Of a stretch of 64,000 bases of DNA, positions 31,961 through 43,430 are shown piece by piece (position 1 is the first letter of the stretch; each line of letters starts with the position of its first letter). Made by a program: the position numbers and the translations under genes. The DNA is from Proteles cristata cristata (lineage: Eukaryota; Chordata; Mammalia; Carnivora; Hyaenidae): positions 124,001-188,000 of the forward strand of contig JAESUZ010004533.1 in the NCBI GenBank assembly GCA_017311185.1, written 5' to 3'. Below the pieces are notes generated by a model that was not told the DNA's origin, ran no database searches, and saw only the letters and a program-made list of their open reading frames with translations.

Positions 31961-33326
31961 CGGCAGCATGCTTCTAATCCCGGAATTCGACCGGAGTCTT
32001 TAGCAGGTTTTGTTTTGTAAAAAGAAATGTTGTCCATCACCGTCTCCCCCCCCTCCCCCCCCACCCCGTTTTCCAGCAGTTTCTTTTCTTGTGGTAACTT
32101 AAAACATTTCCTCTGGGGATGGGGTGAGAAGAGGCCGACATAAATGTTTACAAGTGCAAAGTTCTCTGGCTGAATGTGGTGTCTGCGACTAGAGAAAAGC
32201 CTCCTACTAACCAGGTTACCCAGGCAAGGCTACGAACCGCCTGCGAAGAATGGTGGCCGAAAGCCAGGGGTACGCATGTGACGCTGCGGTTTGCGGGGGT
32301 CTGTTTCGGCATTTATATTTAAATATCTTTCCCTCTAAGAATTTTTAATTGGAGATTTCGCCTTGAGGTGCCCCAATAAATCAGAGAAGGAGCCAAACCT
32401 AGTTATTTCGCTTAGGAACCAAGCTTTATTTTCAGGGCTTTCTTTCCCCTGCGGTTCTTGCCCCGAAGCGATCCGTAAAGCGAACCCACTCTGATACAGT
32501 TTGAAAAGTGCATTTTGTACTTGGCTCTTTCTTTGATCGAATTAATCTGGGCTTTTTTGTAGTTCTAAATGAGGCCTATGGGCTGACAATGTAGCTGTTT
32601 AAAGGGGATTTTAGGGGATAATAGCCAATGCAAATAGTGCCATGAGAATGGCAACTTGCTTTTGCACTTTCAATCACATAATAACAGCAAAGAAAGCTTT
32701 TAAAATGAATTGAAATTTTGTGGCATGCCATCTGGGATTATTTGGGGAAACAGTTCTGAATACTGCAGTTGGGCAAAAGAATGGTGGTTCGGTCTGTCTT
32801 AAGCTGACAAGTTTCAGACGGCAACCTTATGCTAACTTGCTAAATGCAAGCAAAGTTGGCTAGCATTTTTTTTTTTATTTTATTATTTTCTTTCTCTCGG
32901 ATTATCTGCAAAAATTCTCTTTGATTGCTGGTATTTGGGTCTGAAAAACTTTTCTATTGTTAAAGAATTCAATTCAACCCCTTGCAGCTGCTGATCCCCT
33001 CATTGTTCCACTCGTTATGTGTACGCGTCTCAGATGAATGTAGCCAAGCCTTTTAGTGCCTTAATAGGTGTCTACATAAAGGTCATTTATTCTGCCGTAC
33101 TTGTTTTAACAAAAGTTTATACACAAACAACAACCACAGCTAAAACATTCACATTAATCAATTTCCTCCTGATGCAGAATGCAGAAACTGCCTCGGGCCA
33201 CGGCGCAGGCATGAAAAATGTTTTCTGTGTATGATGTTGTAAAGCAGAAAGTAGTTTAAGCAGTTTCATCGAGGGCAGAGCATAATTATTTCAACACACT
33301 CTCTGGCCGAGAGCGCCCGTTCTGTG

Positions 33327-33329
<3 letters not shown>
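31961..33329. promoter_or_regulatory. Candidate conserved enhancer block
   Basis: About 1.3 kb without recognisable transposons. Bases 32400-33250 have many TAAT/ATTA cores, an octamer ATGCAAAT at 32628-32635, GGGATTATT near 32733, and AGCAAAG words. This composition resembles deeply conserved non-coding DNA. No gene is seen. Confidence 0.35.

Positions 33330-33357
<28 letters not shown>
33330..33357. repeat. (TG)n microsatellite
   Basis: About 14 TG units inside otherwise single-copy sequence. Confidence 0.95.
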
Positions 33358-34252
33358 AGCTACGGTCAGGTGACACTGTGGGCAGAGAGGTGCTTCGCAT
33401 GGAGTGAGTTGAGGCTTTAGCTTTTCCCTTGATGTTCACCCTGATTCGGGGGCTGTTCTCCGTGAACTTCAGCTATTGTCTCTGCAGGGAAGGACACATA
33501 TGTGATACTAGAATCTGGAGAATATTGCATAAAGTTATCTAGAATTTGCAAAGAAAATGTCCTCGCAGGTGTAAGTCCCCTTGCTATACAAAAGAAAAGA
33601 ACCACAGCCACCTCTTTCCATCTGCAAACCCCACAGAGGGCTGCTTTTAGGATGAAGTAAATGATGAAAATAATGCCTTCCCACTGTAAATACCGGGAGG
33701 ATGCCCGTAGGCTGATTAACTTCTAGTTGGGGGAGTTACTAGAGAGGGTTTCTAAAGGATCTCGGTGAGGGGGGAGGGATTGCCAAGCACAGTGGACGTC
33801 ACGTGGGAATTATAAAACTCTGGCCACGTGGGGGAGGGAGCGAGGAGGCCCACCCACCCTGCCTCCCTGAGCAAACCCCAAAGAGTTTGGCAGGGTAATT
33901 CACAGACAGGGCCACATTCTTTGATCCATCTCAGGATGGTACTTAGTAACAGATCACGGCCCTAAATTGTCAGATCCATAAACATGCTGTTTGGTATCTA
34001 CAGGTAGTTCTCGTCTGTGTCAGTTTACCTGCTCAAAGTTTAGACTTTGTGAGTTAAGGATTCAAGTTCTTAGATGCGTTGGGGCTTTTGTAAAGGTCAA
34101 AAAGTTCTGAGATTTGACCTCTGGGTGTGGCTCCACCCCTTCCCCCAACCTCCTCTGAGGGTGTGGTCTCTTCCCTTCGAACAGTCTCCCAATTCTCCCA
34201 GGGGCCGAGTGCAGCCAGCTGATTCTCTTCCACAGGACTTCTCAGCCGCGTG
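33358..34252. other. Single-copy-looking spacer
   Basis: No gene or repeat is recognised. It contains the TATA/E-box cluster at 33795-33830 described separately. Confidence 0.4.
33795..33830 (+). promoter_or_regulatory. TATA box flanked by two E-boxes
   Basis: GACGTCACGTG at 33795-33805 overlaps a CRE-like half and the E-box CACGTG (33800-33805). TATAAAA follows at 33811-33817 and a second CACGTG lies at 33825-33830. The arrangement resembles a core promoter, but no transcript is evident from sequence. Confidence 0.35.
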
Positions 34253-34387
34253 GGTTAGATGGTGCTTCTCAAACTTTAAGGAGCTGTGAATGACCTGGGG
34301 TCTTGTTAAAAAGCACATTGTGTTTCTGTTACTCTGAGATGGGGCCTGAAAATCTGCATTTCTAACAAGCTCCCTGGTGATGCTGAT
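34253..34387 (+). mobile_element. MER5A-like hAT fragment
   Basis: 'GGTGCTTCTCAAACTTTAAG', 'GGGCCTGAAAATCTGCATTT' and 'CTAACAAGCTCCCTGGTGAT' follow the MER5A order. It is cut off on the right by a CAN-SINE. Confidence 0.75.
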
Positions 34388-34613
34388 TTTTTTAAAATAA
34401 TTTCTTTTTAATGTCTTATTTATTTCTGAGACACACACACACACACACACACACTCATGGCGTGAGCAGGGGAGGGTCAGAGAGAGGGAGACAGGATCTG
34501 AAACAGGCTCCAGGCTCTGAGCTGGCAGTCAGCACAGAGCCTTATGCGGGGCTCCAAGATCATGACCTAAGCCGAAGCTGGATGCCCAACCGACTAAGCC
34601 ACCCAGGCGCCCC
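34388..34613 (-). mobile_element. CAN-SINE with internal (AC)n
   Basis: The head is at 34613 (GGGGCGCCTGGGTGGCTTAG). On the minus strand the CT-rich 3' part has been replaced or expanded by a GT tract (AC at 34432-34453). It has the 'CTGACTGCCAGCTCAGAGCC' arrangement of the younger subfamily, with a small deletion near the B-box. Confidence 0.92.
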
Positions 34614-35689
34614 TGCCTGGGTTGGATTTTTAACTCACACAGAGATGAGGTACAGCTCTCATGGTCCCACAGCCTAATATTCCATCTGTTAAAAATGCCC
34701 GTTGAGGCAGTTAGGGATTTCTTAACTTTTCAACTCAAGTAACTTTTTGGAAGGTTGGGAAGGGCTTGGAGACAGTCTAATTTTAGGGAGGCTTATCCTA
34801 CAGTTTATCTTGCACCTCATTTGGTCCTTCTATTATAAGCAGGAGAGACAAAGTAAATGATATTTGGACCCAGTCTTTGATCGTTTCTATATTATTTGCT
34901 CATTTAAAAAACTTCTGAAATGTATATTGGATGCCAGCTGTGTGCAGGCACTGTGCTGGGTGCCGTGGGTGCCCTCATCCCTGTCCACAAGCAGTTCGCA
35001 TCCCAGGAGCCTCACCCCAGCTGCATGCCGGAATCACTTCGGGAGTTGCTGTGACTAATATTGACCCGAGCCCCACTCCCACTTGGAGAGAAGCACGTTT
35101 AACCCGGTCTGGGATGGGGCTCAGTCATCAGCATTTTTCAAGTGCTTTTCGGGGGAATCTAGTACGCTCAGGATTGGGCATCCTTGGCCCAAAGTGTCGA
35201 ACTGGATGAACTAGAACGATGTGGGTGGGACTCTGCCAAGAGCCACCTCAAGTACAGACTCCAAAGCTAGGGGAACACAGTGGGATGACTGTAAGGAGAA
35301 CTCTCTTTCCCTGCTAGCCTGCCTTTCCAGAATATGCCCATTGTGGTGAGAGAGGAAATGGCAAAGTTACCATGTGTGCCCTTCAGAACTTTGTGGGATC
35401 ATAGCTACTCATCTGTCAGTGATCTCCCATCCTGATTCTCAGTCCTGGGATGGGTGTCTCTCTGGCACTGGCCCCTCCACTCTCAGCTGAGGCTGCGTTG
35501 ATGCAAAAGCGGGGCAGGACTCCATCGGCTCTAGTTTGAAAGATCGACTGTCCCAGTTTGTCCAAGACTGAGGGGTTTCCTAGGACGTGGGACTTTTGGT
35601 GCTAAACCCGGGAACGTCCTGGATAAACCTGGGTGAGCTGGTGGTCCCCTTAGTTCTAGTGTAATGACCCCTGCTGTAGGGTTGTCAAG
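34614..35689. other. Intergenic with degraded repeats
   Basis: An L2-like antisense 3' end at about 34920-34990 ('GTGTGCAGGCACTGTGCTGG') and a weak MER5-like piece at about 35025-35215 ('TCAGCATTTTTCAAGTGC'). No gene is seen. Confidence 0.4.
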
Positions 35690-36340
35690 CTTGACACATA
35701 CATGAAAGGAAAATTTGATAAATTGGACCTCACTCAATGAAACACTTTTGCTTTGTGAAAGACCGTGTGAAGCAGATGAAAAGATAATATACAGAGTGGG
35801 AGAAAATATTTGCAAACCACATATTTGATAGAAGACTGCTAGCATCTAGAATATATAAAGAATTTTCAAGATTCAATAGTCAAAACCAAACAGTGCAATT
35901 AGAAAACGGGCAAAAGACATTTCATTGAAGAGGACATACAGATGGCAAATAAGCACACGATAACATGTTCAACATCACTAGTCATTGGGGATATGCAAAT
36001 TTAAACCAAAGTGAGCTATTGCTATATGCCTATCAGAATGGCTATAATGAAAAATAATGATGCCACCAAATGCTGCTGAGGATGTAGAGAAAATGGATCA
36101 CTCGTATGTCATGTGTGGGAATGTAAAATGGTACAGCCACCCTGGAAGACAGTGTGGAAGTTTTTTATAAAATGAAACATGCATCTACCATATACCCACG
36201 CAATTGCACTCTTTAACATTTATCCCAGAGAAATGAAAACTTATGTTCACACAAAAAGCTGTTCACAAATGTTCATAACAGCTTTGTTTGTAATAGCTAA
36301 ACATTGGAAACAACTCAGCGATCCTTCAGCAAGTGCATGG
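35690..36340 (+). mobile_element. L1 LINE ORF2 C-terminal region
   Basis: 'GGGAGAAAATATTTGCAAAC', 'AACATCACTAGTCATTGGGG', 'GATGTAGAGAAAATGGATCA' and 'ATAGCTAAACATTGGAAACA' in order. It is 5'-truncated with multiple frame breaks. Confidence 0.88.
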
Positions 36341-36656
36341 AGAGCCAATGATTGCATTTCAGTAGATAAAGTCTTCTAAAACAATCCTTTTGGGGAAAGA
36401 AAATCAAAGGAGGTGAAAATGTTGGGAACTACTATTTCAGCGCTTGCTGGGTCTGAATATTTGATTTTGGGGTTCTACGTTCAGAGGGTAGTCAGCCTGT
36501 GTAGTGAGTTGGGAAGAACCCTCTGAGGGGCTGGATGAGAAACATAGAAAAAGAGGATGCAATGAACTGGAAACAGCAACAACAACAACAATAAAGCCAA
36601 GTTGTAAGTAAGAATGCTCACATCAAGGATATTTAGTTAAAAAAAAAAAAGAGACT
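36341..36656. other. Intergenic spacer
   Basis: Nothing recognised apart from a short (CAA)n at 36577-36591 and an A run that became the SINE target. Confidence 0.4.
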
Positions 36657-36865
36657 GGGGTGCCTGGGTGGCTTAGTCGGTTAAGCGTCCGACTTTTGCT
36701 TAGGTCATGATCTTGCGGTTCGTGGGTTCGAGCTCTGCATCGGGCTCTGTGCTGAGGGCCAGCTCGGAGCCTGGAGCCTGTTTCAGAGTCTGTATCTCCC
36801 TCTCTCTCTGACCCTCCCCTGCTCACGCTGTCTCTCTCTCTTTCTCTCTCCTAGAAAAAAAAAAA
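36657..36865 (+). mobile_element. Young-subfamily CAN-SINE
   Basis: The head is GGGGTGCCTGGGTGGCTTAG, and the 3' part 'CTGACCCTCCCCTGCTCACG' ends CTCCTAG plus an A tail. The flanks AAAAGAGACT lie at 36647-36656 and end at 36872 on the right. Confidence 0.95.
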
Positions 36866-37329
36866 AGAGACTATTACTAGGATATAGTTGATGCAAGTCC
36901 AACTCGGTATTCTTCTAGGTCTACACCCCTGTAGTATAGGGATAACAAATGCTCATAATAATGGTTGGATCATGAAGTGCTTTCTGACCTGGCAAAACTG
37001 CTTCCTAAGTGTTATCACAGGTAGGTAGAGTCGAATCACAACTTCTGCAGCGTGGTAATCGTGGGTGGTCTTGTCAGGGCATCTCTTCATTAGTTAAGGT
37101 TTGCTGACCCAGACCATGGTCTTCCCCATCCCTTGGATGTTCAAGAGTTGAAGGTATCTGGACAAAAAAGAACTCATGAACAGCTCCTTACATTGCTCAT
37201 AGAAGGGCTCATTCGTTGGTTCAGATCATCAGTCAGGTTGGATTTGGGGGCCCAGGCATCCAGAAGTGCCAAGCCAAGGGGCTCACTTGTGTTTTTCATG
37301 CTAAAACAGTGCCCTACTGGAGCCCTCGT
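36866..37329. other. Intergenic, nothing recognised
   Basis: No gene or repeat is recognised. Confidence 0.35.
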
Positions 37330-37590
37330 CTCTAGTACCATAGATATAATGGCAACTAACTCCTATGTAGTACTTCTTCCCCTGCAGTAGACACTGTTAA
37401 GGATTTACTCATGTTAACTCATTTAATTTACCTTACAAGCCTATGAGATAGGTACTATTTCTATTCCCATTTTACTGATAAGACAACTGAGTCACAGAGA
37501 AGTTAAACTGCCCAAAGTCATGCACCTTAGCAGAACCAAAGTTCAAACCCAGTTCATCTGTCTCTGGAGTTCATTCCCTTTCAGAAAGAC
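37330..37590 (-). mobile_element. MIR SINE
   Basis: Antisense MIR with 'GCCTATGAGATAGGTACTAT', 'CCCATTTTACTGATAAGACA' and 'GCCCAAAGTCATGCACCTTA'. The left boundary is approximate. Confidence 0.75.
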
Positions 37591-37689
37591 TATGCAAATG
37601 TACAGGTTTTGTGGTAGGTCTATTTGAATGCCAAATATTTTTATTTTAATATACCTTAAATGTTCTAGAGTTTGTTTTGGTTCCCTTTT

Positions 37690-37919
37690 ATTTATTTATT
37701 TTCGTTCTTTCTCTTAAAATATTTATTTTTGAGAGAGAGAGAGACACACACAGAGCACGAGTGGGGGAGGGGCAGAGAGAGAGGGAGACAGAATCTGACG
37801 CAGGCTCCATGCTTCGAGCTGTCAGCACAGAGCCCAACTTGGGGCTCGAACCCATGAACCGTGGGATCATGACCTGAACCGAAGTCAGACACTTAACTGA
37901 CTGAGCCATCCAGGTGCCC
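37690..37919 (-). mobile_element. CAN-SINE
   Basis: The head is at 37919. A perfect 14-bp target duplication TTTGGTTCCCTTTT lies at 37676-37689 and 37920-37933. Confidence 0.96.
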
Positions 37920-37933
37920 TTTGGTTCCCTTTT

Positions 37934-39494
37934 CTGAATCAATTTATCTGTTAAGGGTCTATATCACAAAGCCCACGGATTTAAATGCAATATTCTAGAT
38001 TGACAAAGTGGTAACCCATGGTAGGTTGCATTATTTGTGGAGTCTTATAAACAGCAAAACAAGATCAAAATTGAATAACGTTATTCTGAATGTCATTGTG
38101 CGTGTCACCTGTTTTGATGAGGCCTGCATAATTTAACAGTTGGTGGTACTATGGAATGATTGGTTGGATGGTATCATTTTCATTTATTTAAAATTGTGAT
38201 TCAAGATAATGTGTCATTTGTTTGTGTTCATGGATTGTCATTTTACCCCGTGGGCACCTTTGAAGGTGAAGGACAAGCTTGCTGTAGAAGCCCTGATATG
38301 TCTTAAAGGGATTAGCTCAAGTGTGTATCAGCTCTCTCCCTCTCCCGTGTTGGCAAATCTACCGCAGGTGGGCTGACCTATGAACACCAGTATGTTTTTT
38401 ATTCTATGATAGGTTTGTAGACTTGGAGGGATTTGAATGGCTCTAGATTTCATCAACAGGCTGCTGTTTCTTAGTGTGGCACGTATTCCTTTAAAAGTAA
38501 AATAGGACTATGTTATCTTGCAGCGAGGTCTAAGGGATTTTTCTTGCAGGAGTTTGTTGTTGTGGGTACTATGACTTTCCCTTAGTATTGCTTCTCTTTC
38601 TTTTTTCGAGAAAAATCAGTGGCTGCACTGAGGATAACTTATATGATTTCCCTCTCTTTCCTCACTCAACTCAGACCGCTGGGCTAGCTCAGTAGGGGAG
38701 CTAATGGTTGGTAATTAACTTTTAGATAAAATTACTGCTTGAGGAAAAGGGAAGACACCTTGAGAGCTAGAAGTCAGTCCATCAAAGCAGTCAGTGGAGA
38801 CATCCCTGTAATTTTGTCATTTTGCAAATGATGACAATAATGTTTGCTTGACAATCTAACAGCATCTCAAACACCCAGGCATCCAAATTAGTAGGAAAAA
38901 ACCCCATGCCATCATCAAAGTGCTTTTCTCTGACTCAGAACATAAGGGGCAGAGAGAACAGTGTCACCATGGCTTAAGATAAGACTTAAACTTGTACATC
39001 CTTCTTTGTGTGACCCACTGGAGCAATCTTCAATATGATAAGAAAGTCGTGGCCCAGAATCTAGCCGGATTATGGAAATTCTACTTTAACTGAGCAATCA
39101 GGCAACTGACAGAAGATGGAAAGAAGCCTCAAATACACACTGTTGCCATGGCAGTCTTTGGACCGAATGACACGAGGACCTCAGCTTTTTTTTATTATTT
39201 TAAGCTCTATGTCAAGTCAATTTAAGTCATAATTCTGTCTTTGTTACTATTAACTCCCTTATTTAGTTTTCATTTGATTAGTTCTTTAGAACTACAGTTT
39301 ATAATTATGCATGCTAAAAATGACAGGTTTTACATTCTATTGACTGAGCAAAAAACTCTTCCTATATGTTCCCTCTTTTTTGCCTCATACTTCATTGAAT
39401 TATGAAAACCTTCTCAAGTATTTGAAGTAGCATTACTATTTTTTATTATATATACTACTTAAATTGTAATTCTGTTAATATCTCAGAGACTTTT
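37934..39494. other. Intergenic, single-copy-looking
   Basis: About 1.5 kb of AT-rich sequence with no recognised repeat or gene. Confidence 0.4.
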
Positions 39495-39508
39495 AGAACT
39501 GGAATGAG

Positions 39509-39746
39509 GTGTGCCTGGGTGGCTCCTCAGTCGGTTAAGTATCTGACTCTGACTCAGGTCATGATCTCAAGATTCGTGGGTTCAAGCCCAGCCTCAGGCT
39601 GTGCACAGTGTGGAGCCTCCTTGGGATTTTCTCTGCCTCTCCCTCCCTTTCTCTCTCTCCCTTTCTCCCCTCCTCTCCCTCTCCCTCCTTCCCCCACTTA
39701 CACTTTCTCTCTTTCTCAAAAATAAATAAACTTAAAAAGAAAAAAA
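39509..39746 (+). mobile_element. Older CAN-SINE, first of two at one target
   Basis: The head is GTGCCTGGGTGGCTCCTCAG, and the body 'CTCAGGCTGTGCACAGTGTG' is of the older class. The target AGAACTGGAATGAG is at 39495-39508 and recurs right of the element at 39747. Confidence 0.88.
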
Positions 39747-39755
39747 GAACTGGAG

Positions 39756-40018
39756 TGCCTCGATGGCTTAAGCATCTGACTTCAGCTCAGGTCATGATTT
39801 GAGTTTGTCAGGATCCCAGTTCGAGTCTTACATGGGGTGAGCTCAGACTCCCCTCTGAGTGAGCAAGAGCTCTGCTTGGGTGAGCATGAATCCTGCTTCT
39901 CCTTCACTCTCTCTTTCTCTCTGCACCCCCCACCCATTCTCTCTCTCCCTCTCTCTGCCCCTGGCTCACTTGTACCCCCTATCTTGTTCTCTCTCAAGAA
40001 AAAAGAAAAAAAAAAAAA
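39756..40018 (+). mobile_element. Older CAN-SINE, second at the same target
   Basis: The head GTGCCTCGATGGCTTAAGCA is followed by an extended CT-rich tract and an A tail. The target AGAACTGGAATGAG recurs at 40019-40032, giving three copies of the same word around two SINEs. Confidence 0.85.
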
Positions 40019-40059
40019 GAACTGGAATGAGCCTTTGAGCCAATACCCGCAACTGCAGA

Positions 40060-40290
40060 GTGCTTAGTCCCTGTCAGCAGTACTAATCAATGTATATCGT
40101 TTCATTCTCTACAGTCTATGAGGTGAGTATAAATTATCCCCATTTTACAGTGAGGATGAAGGAGGCCTGGCAAAGTTCAACAATACTACCAAAGTCTGCC
40201 ATCTGGTAGGGCTGGGAGGAAAAGAGTAACTGCTCTGACTCCAGTACGGATACTCTTAATGTCTGGGTTCTAACTCTGGATGAATACCTG
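40060..40290 (-). mobile_element. MIR SINE
   Basis: 'GTCTATGAGGTGAGTATAAA' followed by 'TTATCCCCATTTTACAGTGA' is the antisense MIR 3' part. The head end is decayed. Confidence 0.6.
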
Positions 40291-40529
40291 AGAAAAGAAA
40301 ACTGAGGTCAAGAAAAGTTAATTTAGTTCAAGTAACATCAACAAACTGCTGATTTTCTGAATTAACTAAGTGAAGGAAAAAAGGAGGAAGGCCAGGTGAA
40401 GAACCTGGTGTTCTGGAATGGAATTCTATCCCTTCTAGGTCTTAGAAATTCCCCATCCCCATCTCTGCAAACTCCTTTAGTGATCAGAGCACAAAGCACA
40501 TTATATCTATAAGCCCTTACAAGGAAATA

Positions 40530-41670
40530 ACAGCTTGTTGGGATATAATCTATATATCATAAAGTTCACCCTTTAAAAATAGGCAATTCAGTGGATTTTA
40601 GTATATTCAGAGTTGTGGAACCACTATCAACCACTGGAAACCACTGATCTGCTCTTTGTCTCTATGGATTTGCCTAGTGTGCACATTTTAAATAAATGGA
40701 ATGATTCAATATGTGGCCTTTTGTGTCTGGCTTCTTTCACTTAGCATGATGTTTTCAAGGTTCATCCATGCTGTAGTATGAATTAGTTGCCTTTTAATGG
40801 CTGAATAATATTCCATTGTATGAATATACTACATTTTGTTTATTCATTTTTCAATCAGTGGACATTTGGGGTGTTCCATTTCTTGGTTATTGTGAATAAT
40901 GCTGCTATGAACAGTCACGTACAAGTTTCTGTGTGGATGTATGGTTTCATATTTCGCGGGCATATTCAAGGAGTGGAATTGCTGGGTCATATGGTAACTC
41001 CCATGTTTACATTGTTGAGGAACTGCAAACTGTTTTCCAAAGTGGCTGCACTGTTTTACATTCCCACCAGCACTGTTTGGGGGCTTCAATTTTTCCACAT
41101 CTTTCCCCTACTTGTTGTTGTCTGTCTTTTTGATTAAAGACAACCTGGTGGGTGTGAAGTCGTATCCCATAACGTTTTGGTTTGTATTTCCTTATGACTA
41201 ATGGTGTTGAGCACCTTATCATGTGCTTATTGACCATTTTTGTATCATCTTTGGAGAAATGCCTATTCACATCCTTTGCCCATTTTTAATTGTGTTGACT
41301 GTTGAGTTCTTTATATATTGTGGATAGTAGACCCTTATCAGATATATAATTTACAAATATTTCTCCCATTCCGTGGGTTGTCTTTTTGTTTTCTTGATGG
41401 TGTCCTCCAAAGCACAAAGTTTTTAATATTGGTGAATTCCAATTTATCTGTTTTTCTTATATCACTTATGCTTTTCATGTCATATCTAAGAAGCCATTTC
41501 TTAATCCAGGGTCACAAAGATTTATGCCTATATTTCCCTCAAAATGAAATATGTACTTTTAGTTCTTATCAATCATAGTAAGAGCTAAAATCTTAGGTTT
41601 ATAATCCATTTTGATTTTTTATACATAGTATGAGGTAATACGCATTTTTAATGCAAGCTTATGGGAGTTA
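40530..41670 (-). mobile_element. L1 LINE, 3' UTR and ORF2 C-terminus
   Basis: Antisense landmarks in order: 'TTTAAAAATAGGCAATTCAG', 'AATGGCTGAATAATATTCCA', 'GTGAATAATGCTGCTATGAA', 'TGCTGGGTCATATGGTAACT', 'CTGTTTTACATTCCCACCAG' and 'ACCCTTATCAGATATATAAT'. About 1.1 kb remains, 5'-truncated and frame-broken. Confidence 0.92.
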
Positions 41671-42039
41671 ATCAAGTTGGCAGATATCACTTTGATTATT
41701 AAACTGATGTATAGTAGAACAATATAGTCCATTACTTGAAATTATGTTAATCTATTAATGTGATTGTGAAGAAATATTAGAATTTTGGCTTCAGGTTTAA
41801 AATTAATTCTAGCCATGTCTTTTCTAACTTTAATTTTCTTAAAACTAATAATGTTAAAATGTTCTATGGTTCTTTGATTCATACCTGTTAAGCTACTAGG
41901 CTGGGGATGGGAAATAGTTTTCTGTTAAGGCACTTCTAACAGGAAGAAAAAAAAAAAAAGCAATTCACTGAGCCATAGGAGTAAAACATAACTTTCATAT
42001 TAGAATATACTATATAAGCACTTAAGAATTAAATATTTA
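41671..42039. other. AT-rich spacer
   Basis: No gene is seen. An A run lies at 41947-41959. Confidence 0.4.
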
Positions 42040-42243
42040 GGGACACCTGGGCGGCTCAGTCAGTTAAGCTTCCGACTTCAGCTCAGGTCATGATCTTGCA
42101 GTTTGTTGGTTTGAGCCTCATGTAAGGCTCTGTGCCTGGAACCTGCTTTGGATTCTGTGTCTCCCTCTCTCTCTGCCCCTACCCAGCTAGTCTCTCTCTC
42201 TCTCTCTCTTCCCTCTCCCTTCAAAAATAAATAAACAAAAAAA
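42040..42243 (+). mobile_element. CAN-SINE, slightly deleted
   Basis: The head is GGGACACCTGGGCGGCTCAG. The body lacks part of the 'CTGACAGCTCAGAGCC' segment ('GGCTCTGTGCCTGGAACCTG'). Possible short target ATTTAG / TATTTAAG at the flanks. Confidence 0.9.
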
Positions 42244-42885
42244 AGTATTTAAGCACGCTGTCATCCTATATGTTGGCCAACTGCTGAGGAAGAGAAAAAG
42301 GATCGATGGGATTGGGAAGGAAGGATGAGGGAATATGAATTCAGGAGAGAGATGAATCTGTCAGGAAAGCTATACTCAGAGGGCAGTTCCTTCCTATGGG
42401 GTGATGGGGACTGTGGCAGAGTGAAGACCCACCTAGATGAATGACACTCAATGAAATGTGTAAAATTCTTGTGCTGTTCAAATACAAAGGCAAACAATAA
42501 AAGAGGAAAGAAGGAAACTGGAGTAAACAAAGAAATTGATCACAGCACTGAAGAGAACAGCAGGTTTCATGAAGTAATAAACATTTTGAGGGATTAAGGC
42601 ACTTTAAAGAGGGTGTGTGTGTTCCCTTTATACAATCAAAACAATGAAAGATATCCCATGTTGGTACTCTCACCCTGGGTAGGATGACATTAAGTTAGGA
42701 GCCCATCCAACTTCACAAACCACATCTTTTATCTTGGCAGGGTCTATTTCCTTAATCACAGCTAGCCCCAGTGCAGAAGATGGAATTTCTTCTAGTGAGT
42801 TCACAGGCATCATTGTTGTATATTATTCTGATTATTGAATACATTTCAGGCAGCCTTAACACACTTATTAGAATCATATATAGAT
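42244..42885. other. Intergenic, nothing recognised
   Basis: No gene is seen. The overlapping 89- and 110-codon antisense frames lack any recognisable domain. Confidence 0.35.
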
Positions 42886-42914
42886 TTTTGTTTTGTTTTG
42901 TTTTGTTTTGTTTG
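42886..42914. repeat. (TTTTG)n microsatellite
   Basis: Five to six TTTTG units. Confidence 0.9.
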
Positions 42915-42959
42915 CTTTCAAGGAACTCCTAGCTGTAATGCAGGTCAGTAGGCAAAGGA

Positions 42960-43430
42960 TTCTAGGTCTTCGATACAATATTAAACATGTAACATTATTA
43001 TTGTGAACTTTAATTCAGATTGTGAGCTACTAGAATTCAGTTGTACTGAACTGACAGGAGCTCCAGGCTTTGTACCTTGATAAAAAGGTTTGAAGCGATT
43101 AAAACAAAATGTTGATAAATAGCCAACAATGTGAGACTCTATCAGAGTGTGTGACAAGTTTTTAATTTAAGAACATTACATGCTTTTGTATTAAGTCCTT
43201 CAATAATATTAATTTTCAAGAACATTAAATTCTGTCTAGTGTACTGAAGCTGGTAATTATAATGCATAAAAATAGCTGAATAACCAGGGTAGTGCCAATT
43301 ACTCTGTCACTCATAAGTAATCAATTATTTTTGTGCAGCATAACATATATGGTGGCTGCACAGAGTGATAAGGTACAGCTTATAAATGAAAAATAATTTT
43401 TCAAATGCATGGTAAGGCACTCCTGAAAGC
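42960..43430. promoter_or_regulatory. Candidate conserved non-coding element
   Basis: A repeat-free AT-rich block with many TAAT/ATTA cores, ATGCATAAAAAT and ATCAATTATT words. The texture resembles developmental enhancers. This rests on composition only. Confidence 0.3.

Noticed and set aside
40820..41578. Several overlapping open frames on both strands
   Set aside because: They fall inside a decayed antisense L1. The frames are broken remnants, not host genes.
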